A stretch of DNA of 64,000 bases from JANLTP01 sp031363055 (lineage in GTDB: Bacteria > Pseudomonadota > Gammaproteobacteria > Burkholderiales > Burkholderiaceae_E), in NCBI GenBank assembly GCA_031363055.1, contig JANLTP010000070.1, forward strand, positions 8,468-72,467, read 5' to 3'. The notes under the pieces were generated by a model, which saw only the letters and a list, made by a program, of their open reading frames with translations, did not search any database and had not been told where the DNA came from. Each line of letters starts with the position of its first letter. Within the stretch, counting starts at the first letter, position 1. This document shows, in pieces, positions 42,986 to 51,333 of this stretch. The position numbers and the translations under genes were made by a program.

Positions 42986-44287
42986 CTACACGAGCGCGTT
43001 GACGTCCTTGATGTTGAATTTGCGACGCTTCCAGGCCGCGATGGTTCGGCGCAAGTTCAACAGCGAGGCGCCGTAATAGATACCCTTGAAGACATACAGC
43101 GACGGCCAGATCGGAGTTCGCCCGAAAATATCGCCCGCAAACACCGACAAAAGGGCTTCTTTGACCCGAAAAACGTTGCATGGACCCATAAAGAGGTCAC
43201 GCAGGGTCGGGTTGGTCACCCGGTAAATGAACCAGGAAAATTCACGCGGTCCCTTACGTATCAGCGCATCGAAGCGCTTCAAAGCACGACTCGCCCGCTT
43301 GGGTTCAGCCAGGCATTCGGAGACGGTTTGTGCAGCCACCACGCCACTGTTCATGGCCAGGAAAACGCCGGAAGAAAAAACCGGATCGACGAACGCAAAC
43401 GCATCGCCGAGCAACAAATAATTGGCGCCGTGCGTGCGCTCCGAACTGTAGGAGTAGTTGCCAGTGGCCTCAACCTCAGACACCAGCCGCGAGTGTTGCA
43501 GGCGTTCGGCCAGCGGCGGACAGAGCGCTACCGTGTCATGAAAGAACTGCGTCAGATCGGACTTGCGCGATTTCAGATAATAGGGCCAGCACACCGCTCC
43601 GACGCTGGTCACGCCGTCAGTCAGCGGAATAAACCAGAACCAACCATGCTCGAACCAGAAAATGCTGATGTTGCCTTCCTGCTTGCCCTCGAGTCGAGTG
43701 GCGCCCTCGACGTGTGCAAACAGCGCCGAGCTGTTGTGTTTCGGGTTCTTCAACTTCGATTTCAGCTTGTTGGCCAGAAACGTGTCGCGGCCTGACGCAT
43801 CGAGCACAAAGCGGGCATTCCATTGCTGGCTCTGGCCCTGATCGTCCTGCACCGTCACTCGAGCGCCGGTGTGGTCCGGCAGAAATTCGACGCCGCAAAC
43901 CTTGTGCTGCTCACGAACATCGACACCCTTGCTGCGCGCATTGCGCAACAGGATGTCGTCAAACTCGGCTCGACGCACTTGGTAAGCCTTTGGCATGGAC
44001 TTGTCCCAGCACTCCGAAAACTCGAGCGTGGTCCGGTGACTGTGCCAAGGCGACACGAATTCGACGCCGTACTTGGGCATGGCGATCGCGGCGACCTGCT
44101 CGTTCACGCCCATGCGCTCCAGCAACGGCAAATTGGCCGGCAGCAAGGACTCGCCGATATGAAAGCGCGGGAACTTCGCTTTTTCAAATAACACCACCCG
44201 TTTACCCTGTTCGGCCAGGAAGGCCGCAGCGGTGGCACCGGCCGGACCGCCGCCGACGATGACAACATCAATATCTTGTTCGCTCAT
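42986..44287 (-). CDS. Flavin-dependent halogenase-like oxidoreductase
   Basis: A 433-residue FAD enzyme. The dinucleotide motif is VVIVGGGPAGATAA, and FPRFHIGESLLP follows. It carries the halogenase signature WFWFIP (residues ~217-221; WxWxIP) and GDAFAFVDPVFSSGVF (FxxPxxSxGV-like). A Lys at position 72 (MPKYGVEF) sits where halogenases hold the catalytic Lys. So it can be a halogenase of the phenolic/pyrrolic type (PltA/Rdc2-like); general oxidoreductases of the same family keep parts of these motifs. It diverges from the BON-lipoprotein gene and may take part in the pigment-like set downstream. Confidence 0.75.
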   Translation of the reverse strand: MSEQDIDVVIVGGGPAGATAAAFLAEQGKRVVLFEKAKFPRFHIGESLLPANLPLLERMGVNEQVAAIAMPKYGVEFVSPWHSHRTTLEFSECWDKSMPKAYQVRRAEFDDILLRNARSKGVDVREQHKVCGVEFLPDHTGARVTVQDDQGQSQQWNARFVLDASGRDTFLANKLKSKLKNPKHNSSALFAHVEGATRLEGKQEGNISIFWFEHGWFWFIPLTDGVTSVGAVCWPYYLKSRKSDLTQFFHDTVALCPPLAERLQHSRLVSEVEATGNYSYSSERTHGANYLLLGDAFAFVDPVFSSGVFLAMNSGVVAAQTVSECLAEPKRASRALKRFDALIRKGPREFSWFIYRVTNPTLRDLFMGPCNVFRVKEALLSVFAGDIFGRTPIWPSLYVFKGIYYGASLLNLRRTIAAWKRRKFNIKDVNALV

Positions 44288-44560
44288 GACAACTTGTGCT
44301 GCACCGTAAAATCTACATCGCGAAAATCTACATCACAGAACTACGCTACAGAACTAGATCACAAGACTAAGTCACTGGAATGTTCTCGTAATGAGTCTAG
44401 CATCCGTAATTTCAACCACTCGCCAAACGCCGGTTTGCCTTGTGGGCAATAAGTATTCTCGCCGCCCTATTCGCTGCACTATAATTGGGCTTCGCAGTAA
44501 GGTGCCGGCAAGACTGGGTTGCAGGCTTGTCGACAGCGCATACCGCCCTGGGGGTTAAAC
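44288..44560. promoter_or_regulatory. Divergent intergenic region with TATAAT -10 element and repeats
   Basis: The 273 bases between the halogenase-like gene and the BON gene contain no coding frame I can support. TATAAT at 44480-44485 is a perfect -10 element for the plus strand with no good -35 (TTCTCG is the best at 18 bases), so an activator may be needed. Near the halogenase start AAAATCTACATC appears twice (44305-44335) and ACAGAACTA/ACGCTACAGAAC repeats follow. GGGGG at 44550-44554 is the ribosome-binding site of the TTG start at 44561. Confidence 0.45.
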
Positions 44561-45235
44561 TTGCAGAACCAGTCTTACACGATCCCGCTTCGCCTGTTGC
44601 TCGCATCGGGTTCGGCCCTGTTGCTAATGGCCGCACTATCGGCTTGCCTGCCGCTGGCGGCTACCGGCGCGCTGATCGGCGCTAGCGTTGGCGTTGACCG
44701 GCGCACAGTCGGCACCCAAATCGATGATCAGACCATACAGTTGCGCGCCAATCAGCGTATCAAGGAAGTGTTGCCCGGCGACGACAAGGGCTATGCCTAT
44801 GTCACCTCACACAACCGTCGGGTCCTGTTGACCGGTCTGGCGCCGGATGCGCGCAGCAAGGCACGCGCCGAACAAATCGCAGCCAGCATCGATAACGTGC
44901 GCGGGGTCTACAACGAACTGCATATCGGTTCACCAGACCTGCTCAGCAGCTCGGCACGCGATACCTTGGTGACGGCGAAGGTTCGCTCGGCGCTGTTTCA
45001 GGACAAAACCATCGAGGCAACCGCGATTCGCGTCATGACCGAGCTGCGTAACGTCTACCTGATGGGTCTGGTCACCCGCGACGAAGGTGCTCACATCGCG
45101 AAAGTGGCGGCGCAAATACCGGGTGTCGACAAGGTCATCACGATTTTCGACTTCATATCAGATCAGGATCTATTGGCCCTGCAACGAGAACGCGAAAAGG
45201 CAGCCGAACGGCAGCCAGCCCCCGTCAACAATTAG
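44561..45235 (+). CDS. BON-domain lipoprotein (DolP/YraP-like)
   Basis: A 224-residue outer-membrane-type lipoprotein. The N-terminus ends in the lipobox LSAC, preceded by LLASGSALLLMAA. Two BON domains follow: one around IKEVLPGDDKGYAYVTSHNRRVLLTG and one around TAKVRSALFQDKTIEATAI. This fits DolP-type proteins that bind anionic phospholipid and act at the outer membrane. The start is TTG 44561 with GGGGG six bases away. It opens a plus-strand run with MipA, acyltransferase, glycosyltransferase and thioesterase. Confidence 0.82.
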   Translation: MQNQSYTIPLRLLLASGSALLLMAALSACLPLAATGALIGASVGVDRRTVGTQIDDQTIQLRANQRIKEVLPGDDKGYAYVTSHNRRVLLTGLAPDARSKARAEQIAASIDNVRGVYNELHIGSPDLLSSSARDTLVTAKVRSALFQDKTIEATAIRVMTELRNVYLMGLVTRDEGAHIAKVAAQIPGVDKVITIFDFISDQDLLALQREREKAAERQPAPVNN

Positions 45236-45249
45236 TCGTTCAGCAAGCG

Positions 45250-46098
45250 ATGTTGTTTTTCAACGGTTCGGCCTGTCTTGTTTCGGCAATTCTTTTGTTT
45301 GCCGGTCTGAACACCGCCGCCGCACAGACCGCCAAACCACTCTGGGAAGCCGGCCCCGGTATTGGCTTGTTGAGCCTGCCCGATTATCGCGGCTCTGATC
45401 AGCGCCACCTGTACGCGCTGCCGTTTCCCTATTTTGTCTATCGCGGTGAGCGCCTGTCGGTCGATCGGCAAGGCATGCGCGCGAAACTGTTCGACAGCGA
45501 ACGCATTCATCTGGATGCCAGTTTCACCGGCAATTTCACCTTACGCAGTGCCGATAACCGCGCCCGCGCCGGCATGCCGTCGCTGTACCCGGTGCTCGAA
45601 GCCGGCCCCGAGCTGGTCTACACCATTGCCCAGGCGCGCAACTCGAGCGAGACGCACATTGATTTCCGGCTGGCAACACGCGCCGCTTTCTCCCTCGGTG
45701 GTAACCAGATTGCGCAACGCGGCTGGACTGCCTCGCCTTATTTTCGAATCAGCAATGTCAATGTATTCGGCAGCGGCTTCGATCTGACCGCCACTCTCGG
45801 TCTTCTGTATGGCAACACGAAATATCACCAGTATCTGTATTCGGTTGATTCCGATTATGCCAACGGCGCTCGCGCCGCTTACCACGCACCGGGCGGCTAT
45901 GCGGGCGCGCTCTCGCAAATCGCCGCCGGCCGTCGCTACGGCAACTTCTGGGTCGGCGGCTACCTGCGCTTCGACGCGTTGAACGGCGCCAGCTTCGAAG
46001 CCAGTCCCTTGGTGCGAACCCGCCAATACACCGCCGCCGGCCTGGCCTTCGCCTGGGTTCTCGGCGCCTCCAGTCAGACAGGTAGCGATCGTGACTAA
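45250..46098 (+). CDS. MipA/OmpV family outer-membrane protein
   Basis: A 282-residue protein with a signal peptide (MLFFNGSACLVSAILLFAG, cleavage near TAAAQ). It has the family text GIGLLSLPDYRGSD, PFPYFVYRGERLSVDRQG and repeating aromatic/polar strands to a C-terminal aromatic-rich end (AGLAFAWVLG). These are barrel proteins; MipA scaffolds murein synthases in E. coli, and OmpV-like proteins act as porins or adhesins. It follows the BON gene by 14 bases, and its stop overlaps the next start by eight bases. Confidence 0.82.
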   Translation: MLFFNGSACLVSAILLFAGLNTAAAQTAKPLWEAGPGIGLLSLPDYRGSDQRHLYALPFPYFVYRGERLSVDRQGMRAKLFDSERIHLDASFTGNFTLRSADNRARAGMPSLYPVLEAGPELVYTIAQARNSSETHIDFRLATRAAFSLGGNQIAQRGWTASPYFRISNVNVFGSGFDLTATLGLLYGNTKYHQYLYSVDSDYANGARAAYHAPGGYAGALSQIAAGRRYGNFWVGGYLRFDALNGASFEASPLVRTRQYTAAGLAFAWVLGASSQTGSDRD

Positions 46099-46912
46099 GC
46101 AGCCGTCACATTGGGTAGCACGCCTGCTTCGCTTGCCGCGAACTTTGCTCGAGTATTTGATTCTATATTCCGGCTTGTTGCTGCTCGGGACGATGTTGCT
46201 GGGCGGCACCGTCATCTGCCTCGTTGTCGTACTCAGCTCACCCAAACCGCGCCGCCGTGGCCGGGCAAGGGCCGCTGCGTCGCTGGTGTTCCGATATTTT
46301 CTGAACATCATGGGCGCGTTGGGGATCATTCACACCGATCTCGGCGACATCGACAACTTGCGCGGTGAAGGCGGCTTGGTGGTCGCGCCGAACCATCCGA
46401 GCCTGCTCGACGCGATGCTGATGTTATCGCGCATGCCCAACGCCACCTGCATCATGAAGTCCTCGCTGACGCGCAACATCTTTCTCGCCAAGGGCGCCGA
46501 GATGGCCGGCTACATCGAGAACGATGCCGCCCGCTCGATGGTTCGACAAGCCGTGCAACGGCTCGACGAAGGCGGCCAGTTGCTGGTCTTTCCCGAAGGC
46601 ACCCGCACCATCTGTGAACCCGTCAATCCGCTCAAGGGTGCGTTCTCGTTGATCGCAAAAAAATCAGGCAAGCCGGTGCAGATCGTCATTATCGAGACCA
46701 ACTCACCGTATCTGCGCAAGGGCTGGCCCATTTGGAAGCGCCCCGATCTGCCGCTCTACTATCGTGCCCGGCTCGGCCCGAGGTTTGAGCCCACTGGAAC
46801 CACCGACGAGATCAAGGTGCGGGCACAGAATATCTTCGAGCGCGAACTTGCGCGCCGGCCGATCGAGCAGGCCCGGCCCTACCCTGACACCGAATCGCCG
46901 ATTGATGCCTGA
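46091..46912 (+). CDS. Lysophospholipid/1-acylglycerol-3-phosphate acyltransferase family
   Basis: A 273-residue membrane-bound acyltransferase. An N-terminal helix (LLLLGTMLLGGTVICLVV-like, 46160-46220) is followed by the catalytic NHPSLLDAM (HxxxxD) and FPEGTRT motifs. It transfers acyl groups to lysophospholipids or to other lipid-like acceptors. Here it is sandwiched between MipA and a glycosyltransferase, with translational overlap at both ends (GTG 46091; stop at 46910). Phospholipid turnover or anchoring of a special lipid (pigment/glycolipid) are both possible. Confidence 0.85.
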   Translation: MTKQPSHWVARLLRLPRTLLEYLILYSGLLLLGTMLLGGTVICLVVVLSSPKPRRRGRARAAASLVFRYFLNIMGALGIIHTDLGDIDNLRGEGGLVVAPNHPSLLDAMLMLSRMPNATCIMKSSLTRNIFLAKGAEMAGYIENDAARSMVRQAVQRLDEGGQLLVFPEGTRTICEPVNPLKGAFSLIAKKSGKPVQIVIIETNSPYLRKGWPIWKRPDLPLYYRARLGPRFEPTGTTDEIKVRAQNIFERELARRPIEQARPYPDTESPIDA

Positions 46913-47714
46913 ACTCGCAGCGGCGCCTGTGCCCTCGCGCACGCACCTGGTTCTGATCCCTTCCTACAACTCCGGCCGGTTGGTGGTTGAAACGGTGCAG
47001 ACCGCACGCGCCGTCTGGAACCCGGTATGGGTTGTGTTTGATGGCAGCGATGACGGCTCGGATGTTTTGCTGGAGCAGGCTTTGGGACAGGCTGCGCAGC
47101 GGACACAGGATGACACTGGCGTACGGATCATCAAACTACCCGCTAACCAAGGCAAGGGCTCAGCGATCCTCACCGGTCTGAAGGCTGCACGGGCTAACGG
47201 TTTCACGCATGCGCTGACCATGGATGCCGATGGTCAACACCCACCCGACTTCATCGCCCGTTTCATGTCGCTATCGCGCGAGCATCCCGACGCGATGATT
47301 CTGGGCCGCCCGGTCTTCGATGCCAACGCGCCGAGCCTGCGCGTCAAGGGCCGACGTATCTCGAACTGGTGGACCAACCTCGAAACGCTCTGGAGCGGCG
47401 TCGACGACTCACTGTTCGGATTTCGCGTCTACCCGGTGGCGGCGCTGGCCCGCATCATGTCGTCGCAGCCGTGGATGCGGCGCTTTGACTTCGATGTTGA
47501 AGCGGCTGTGCGACTGTGCTGGAGCGGCGTGCGACCGATCAGCGTCGACGCGCCGGTGCGCTATCTAAGCCTCGACGAAGGCGGCGTGTCACACTTCCGG
47601 TATGGCCGCGACAATGTGCTGTTGACCTGGATGCACTGCCGCTTGCTGTTAGGGTTCCTGATTCGGCTGCCGTTGTTGCTGATTCGAAAATTCCGCAGCT
47701 GGCCGGCGCAATGA
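46905..47714 (+). CDS. Family 2 glycosyltransferase
   Basis: A 269-residue GT-A type glycosyltransferase. The donor site is in VVFDGSDDGSDVLL, the DxD motif in MDADGQHPPDF, and the acceptor region in ISNWWTNLETLWSGVDDSLFGFRVYP. The C-terminal part has a hydrophobic helix pair (LLLGFLIRLPLLLIRKF). The text is near that of dolichol/polyprenyl-phosphate-type transferases. Start at ATG 46905, eight bases inside the acyltransferase gene. Together they can make an acylated, glycosylated lipid, which is inference. Confidence 0.85.
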   Translation: MPELAAAPVPSRTHLVLIPSYNSGRLVVETVQTARAVWNPVWVVFDGSDDGSDVLLEQALGQAAQRTQDDTGVRIIKLPANQGKGSAILTGLKAARANGFTHALTMDADGQHPPDFIARFMSLSREHPDAMILGRPVFDANAPSLRVKGRRISNWWTNLETLWSGVDDSLFGFRVYPVAALARIMSSQPWMRRFDFDVEAAVRLCWSGVRPISVDAPVRYLSLDEGGVSHFRYGRDNVLLTWMHCRLLLGFLIRLPLLLIRKFRSWPAQ

Positions 47715-47743
47715 ACCCATACCGATAATCAGACGATAGAGCG

Positions 47744-48220
47744 ATGAGCGACCAACCGATCAGCTTCACCACCGCCTTCACGGTCGAATGGGGTCAATGC
47801 GACCCGGCCCGCATTGTGTTCTACCCGCATTACTTCTACTGGTTCGACACCGCCTTTCAGCATTGGCTGCGCTGCGCCGGCCTGTCACAGGCGATGCTGA
47901 CCGAACGCTACGGGGTGGTCGGCACCCCGATTCTCGAGGCGCATGCGAAGTTCCTGGTCGCCTCGACCGATGGCGATCGACTCGAGGCCGAGGCGAGGAT
48001 CGAGAAGTTTGGACCGAAACGGTTCCGTATCGACTATCGGCTCAGCCGTGACCGCCAGTTGCTGGTTGAAGGTTACGAAATCCGCGCCTGGGTGGCACAG
48101 GTCGGCGATCGATTGCGATCATTGCCGATTCCGCCCGAGTTCGTCACGCGACTGGCCAGTGTGTCGGTCGATGAAGTACAGACCGTGGTAGTCACAGCAC
48201 CGAATCGGCCGTACTGGTAA
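47744..48220 (+). CDS. Acyl-CoA/ACP thioesterase (4HBT hotdog fold)
   Basis: A 158-residue hotdog-fold thioesterase. It has EWGQCDPARIVFYPHYFYWFD at the N-terminal side, with catalytic Asp near residue 20, and the strand pattern of 4-hydroxybenzoyl-CoA thioesterases. In gene clusters with acyltransferase and glycosyltransferase such genes release acyl groups from ACP or CoA. Length is usual for the family. It closes the plus-strand run and is convergent with the HtrA-like gene. Confidence 0.85.
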   Translation: MSDQPISFTTAFTVEWGQCDPARIVFYPHYFYWFDTAFQHWLRCAGLSQAMLTERYGVVGTPILEAHAKFLVASTDGDRLEAEARIEKFGPKRFRIDYRLSRDRQLLVEGYEIRAWVAQVGDRLRSLPIPPEFVTRLASVSVDEVQTVVVTAPNRPYW

Positions 48221-48254
48221 CCCTGGTGCGCCGATTGATCGCCGACTACAGCGG

Positions 48255-49226
48255 TCAGTGCATCTGCGGGCGTTTCAGCAAATCGTTGCGATCGAGCGAC
48301 TTGACCTCGAGCCGTAACAGATCGCCTTCGCGGCCTATGTTCAGGGGCACCTTGACCCCGGCCGCCCCCAAGCCCCAGACCGCCCGCAGAAAATCTGCCA
48401 GGGTTGTGACACGAACGCCCGCAACATCGACAATCAGATCGCCCTGCCGAATGCCGGCCTTCTCGGCAGGACCGGCGGCGCTGAGTCCTCCGACCATCAC
48501 CTGGCCCTCGGATTCGCCGGCGTAGAGCCCGAGCCAGGGCCGCGCTGCGACGCCCGAACGGCCGGTGGTCAACAGGTTCTCGAGAATCGGCGCGAGCAGA
48601 TCGACGGGCACCGACATATTGGAATGTACATTCTCATCGCCCGATACCTCTTGCGACAGCAACGAGCCCACCCCCAGCAACTGCCCCTGCTCGTTGACCA
48701 GCGCGGCGCCGCTCCATTCGGGGTGCGCTGGCGCAGTAAACAGCGCTTCGTCGAGCAGGTACTCCCAGTAGCCGGCGAACTCGCGCTTGTCGGTCAGCTT
48801 GGTCATCAATGAATGTCGCACGCCGCCCTTGCTCATCATGAGCACCCGATCGCCGACCTTGGCGGTGGCGGCAACCCCCACCGGAATCGGCGGCGCATTC
48901 AGCGTACCGAGCGCGCGAACCAGTCCGAACCCGGTAATCTGATCGTAGGCCAGCGGATAGCCCTGAACCACCTGACCCTGGTTGGTGGTTATCCAGACGC
49001 TTTGGGCTTCGGTGATCAGGTAGCCAATGGTCAACACGACGTTATCGCGGATGACTACGGCGCTGCCGCCCCGATCGGTGCCCAAAATCGGCGCGGTAAA
49101 CGCGTCATCAGGAATTTCGGCGCGAATCGACACCATGGCGTTCAGTGTGCGCTCGAGTTCAAAGTCGAGATCGGCCTGTTTCGGCTGCACTTCGTCGGGG
49201 AATGACCATTCGCGATTTTCGGACAT
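48255..49226 (-). CDS. HtrA-like (S1C) serine protease homologue without His and Asp; PDZ domain
   Basis: A 323-residue protein with the trypsin-like core and a C-terminal PDZ domain of the DegP/DegQ family (WLGLYAGESEGQVMVGGL, then GIRQGDLIVDVAGV). Compared with HtrA, the His position in VLTIGYLIT is Tyr69. The Asp position in YDQITGFGLV is Gly99. The Ser is kept in EWSGAALVN (Ser172) but not within GNSGG. So it should be proteolytically inactive (a pseudoprotease) and may instead bind peptides. No signal peptide is evident (the N-terminus is polar). It lies after the GH84 gene in the same direction. Confidence 0.8.
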   Translation of the reverse strand: MSENREWSFPDEVQPKQADLDFELERTLNAMVSIRAEIPDDAFTAPILGTDRGGSAVVIRDNVVLTIGYLITEAQSVWITTNQGQVVQGYPLAYDQITGFGLVRALGTLNAPPIPVGVAATAKVGDRVLMMSKGGVRHSLMTKLTDKREFAGYWEYLLDEALFTAPAHPEWSGAALVNEQGQLLGVGSLLSQEVSGDENVHSNMSVPVDLLAPILENLLTTGRSGVAARPWLGLYAGESEGQVMVGGLSAAGPAEKAGIRQGDLIVDVAGVRVTTLADFLRAVWGLGAAGVKVPLNIGREGDLLRLEVKSLDRNDLLKRPQMH

Positions 49227-49293
49227 GATGGGGCCTTGCTTTCACTTTCTGAGGCAGTGGTTACGACTTGAGTGGTTACGACTTTTACAGCGA

Positions 49294-50415
49294 CTATTGG
49301 GTGCGTACGATTTCATCGGTAATCTGATACTTTCCGTCCAGCCACTGCACGATTTCGCGCGCTGCCGCGTGATCGACGCCAGCGTACCGTTCACGCAGTG
49401 TTTCGTGCAGGGGACCGAGCCGATCCAGACCGGTATCTTGCAACGCAATCAGATCGGCTTGAACCATTCGATCCAGCCCGTCACCAAGCATCAAGCGGCA
49501 CGCCTTCGCCATGGCAACCCCGTAAGCATACGCCTCGTCGCCGATCCGGTAGCGTTCGGCCAATGTAATCGCTGCAATACAGCCGAGAATGGGCTGAAGT
49601 GCCGGATTGATCGCATGGGCGCGCAGCAGCGCCGCATTGCTGGCCGGACGGCCGGTAAAGCCACGCAGATGCAGTTGTTTTGACATGCGCTGGCCATCGT
49701 TGACGGGGTAGTTGTCCCAAAGCACCGGCAATCGACCGAGCATTTGCGCAACCTGCTTTAAATGAGCGGGTCCGTATTCACGCGAGCACACCTCCTCGCC
49801 GGTCCAGAAGATAGCGATGGCCGGATCCAGCCATCGGCCCAATTGCGGCAAGTAGTCGGGCGGACGCGCACCGAAGAATCGATCGAGCGCTGGATCGTCG
49901 CTGTAATAACTCGGGCAGACAAACAGTCGGCTGGCGCGGGTCCGCGTCGAGGCGAACGCCACCAGGCCGGCCTGGCGTTGCGCCAGCTTCGGGTCGTCGC
50001 CGGGTATGTCATCAAACAGGATCGCCAGATCGTCGATACCAATCGCATCGAAGCTGGCCAGTCGACTGGCCAAATAGGTCCAGTCTGCGCTGGCGCCTGA
50101 ATCATCAAACTCATGCGGACTCAAGCCTACACCGAAGCGCACGCCGAGCGCGCGACAGTGCTGCGCAAAAGCGCTGATCGCTGCGATCTCATCACGATCC
50201 ATGGGCGCCCGCCATGCGCGACGCAAGGACAGCGCCGCCTTCGGTGCATACAGGTAAAAGCAATATCCGTGCGGCGCCAGATGGGTGATGACTTGTTCGC
50301 GTTCCGGCCAGCTCCAGGCACGACCGTAATAGCCTTCGATGATGCCCAGCTCCAGCGATTGCGAGTGACTGTCTGAGCGCTGCGAGTGCTTGTCTGCGAG
50401 TTTCTTGATCCCGAC
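49294..50415 (-). CDS. GH84 family beta-N-acetylglucosaminidase (hyaluronidase-like)
   Basis: A 373-residue TIM-barrel glycosidase. It has the N-terminal GIIEGYYGRAWSWPER and the catalytic Asp-Asp pair in LAILFDDIPGDD (near residue 135), the hallmark of GH84 enzymes, which remove O- or N-linked GlcNAc with substrate-assisted catalysis. Later text IFWTGEEVCSREY and NYPVND also fits. No signal peptide is apparent at this start, so a cytoplasmic role is possible. GTG 50415 lies against a GGGAGG stretch; upstream open frame overlaps the methyltransferase. The enzyme is unusual next to an inactive HtrA-like protein. Confidence 0.82.
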   Translation of the reverse strand, partial: VGIKKLADKHSQRSDSHSQSLELGIIEGYYGRAWSWPEREQVITHLAPHGYCFYLYAPKAALSLRRAWRAPMDRDEIAAISAFAQHCRALGVRFGVGLSPHEFDDSGASADWTYLASRLASFDAIGIDDLAILFDDIPGDDPKLAQRQAGLVAFASTRTRASRLFVCPSYYSDDPALDRFFGARPPDYLPQLGRWLDPAIAIFWTGEEVCSREYGPAHLKQVAQMLGRLPVLWDNYPVNDGQRMSKQLHLRGFTGRPASNAALLRAHAINPALQPILGCIAAITLAERYRIGDEAYAYGVAMAKACRLMLGDGLDRMVQADLIALQDTGLDRLGPLHETLRERYAGVDHAAAREIVQWLDGKYQITDEIVRTQ

Positions 50416-50432
50416 ACCCTCCCAGGCTGCGG

Positions 50433-51188
50433 TTATGGCCGCGTCGCCTGATACTCGGAAAAAATGCCCAATTCGACATGCCGTCGAACCTCGGAAAATC
50501 CGGCCGTACGCAGTGCCTGCATCACCGCTTCCGGCGGCACACAGGCTTCTATGGTGTCCCAGTAATAGCGCCAGATGCGCGCCGTTTCGGCGTCGCGCGA
50601 CCAGACCCGGGCAATTGCCGGCACAATGGTTTTCAGATAAATTTTGAGCAGGCGCCCCGACCACTGACCCTCGGCGCGGGTGATCTCGAGCAAACAGATT
50701 CTTGCACCGGGTCGGGTGACCCGGAAAAACTCGCTGAAGGCAGTGTCCAGCGAGGACAGATGGCGCAATGCGAAACCCATGCTCAAAAAATCGCCGGACT
50801 GATCGGGCAGCGGAATCGCCTCGCCCTTGCCTTCGAGTAACTTGACCCCAGCAGGCAGCCGGGCATGCGACATCATGCCGGCGCTCGGATCAACGCCGGT
50901 GACGAGCGTCGCATCGCCCACAATATGAGCCGCCTCACGGGCAACCAGGCCCGTGCCAATGCCGACATCGATGACCGACATGCCCTTTTTCAAGCCGGCT
51001 CGCAGCAAGGCTTGCCGGCGGTACCAGGGACCACTGCCAAAGCCGATGAGTTTTTCGATGCGATCGTAGTGGGCGGAGGTCTTGTCGAAAATAGTATCGA
51101 GAAACGCTTGGCGGGCATCTTCGCTCGAATAATACTGATTCAAAACCTTATGCGGTACCAGCTTGGTAAACGACGGTTCGGAAGTCAT
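50433..51188 (-). CDS. Class I SAM-dependent methyltransferase (UbiE/COQ5-like)
   Basis: A 251-residue methyltransferase. SAM motif I is VIDVGIGTGLVAREAAHI, followed by VTGVDPSAGMM, and the text LSMGFALRHLSSLDTAFSEF with RPGARICLLEIT resembles UbiE/COQ5. The N-terminus FDKTSAHYDRIEKLIGFG also recalls the family. UbiE itself is usually linked with ubiquinone genes; here it leads a three-gene minus-strand run with GH84 and the HtrA-like gene, so a different substrate is likely. Start at ATG 51188. Confidence 0.8.
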   Translation of the reverse strand: MTSEPSFTKLVPHKVLNQYYSSEDARQAFLDTIFDKTSAHYDRIEKLIGFGSGPWYRRQALLRAGLKKGMSVIDVGIGTGLVAREAAHIVGDATLVTGVDPSAGMMSHARLPAGVKLLEGKGEAIPLPDQSGDFLSMGFALRHLSSLDTAFSEFFRVTRPGARICLLEITRAEGQWSGRLLKIYLKTIVPAIARVWSRDAETARIWRYYWDTIEACVPPEAVMQALRTAGFSEVRRHVELGIFSEYQATRP

Positions 51189-51333
51189 GGCGGGGCGTGA
51201 GTTTTAGAGAGATGAACTGGAAGTTACCACACCTCGTTGAAAGTAATCATCGCAACCGATTGGACCAATTCACTGCTCAGGATTAGAGTGCCAATCCTGC
51301 AGCATTCCATTCCAATAATTCGGAGACTGGCCC

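Noticed and set aside
42942..43181. Upstream extension of the GMP reductase frame
   Set aside because: The text does not resemble GuaC and overlaps the end of the halogenase-like gene. GTG 42941 with CGGAGA gives the known N-terminus.
44288..44560. tRNA or small RNA gene in the divergent gap
   Set aside because: No cloverleaf or acceptor/TPsiC patterns are visible, only direct repeats and a -10 element.
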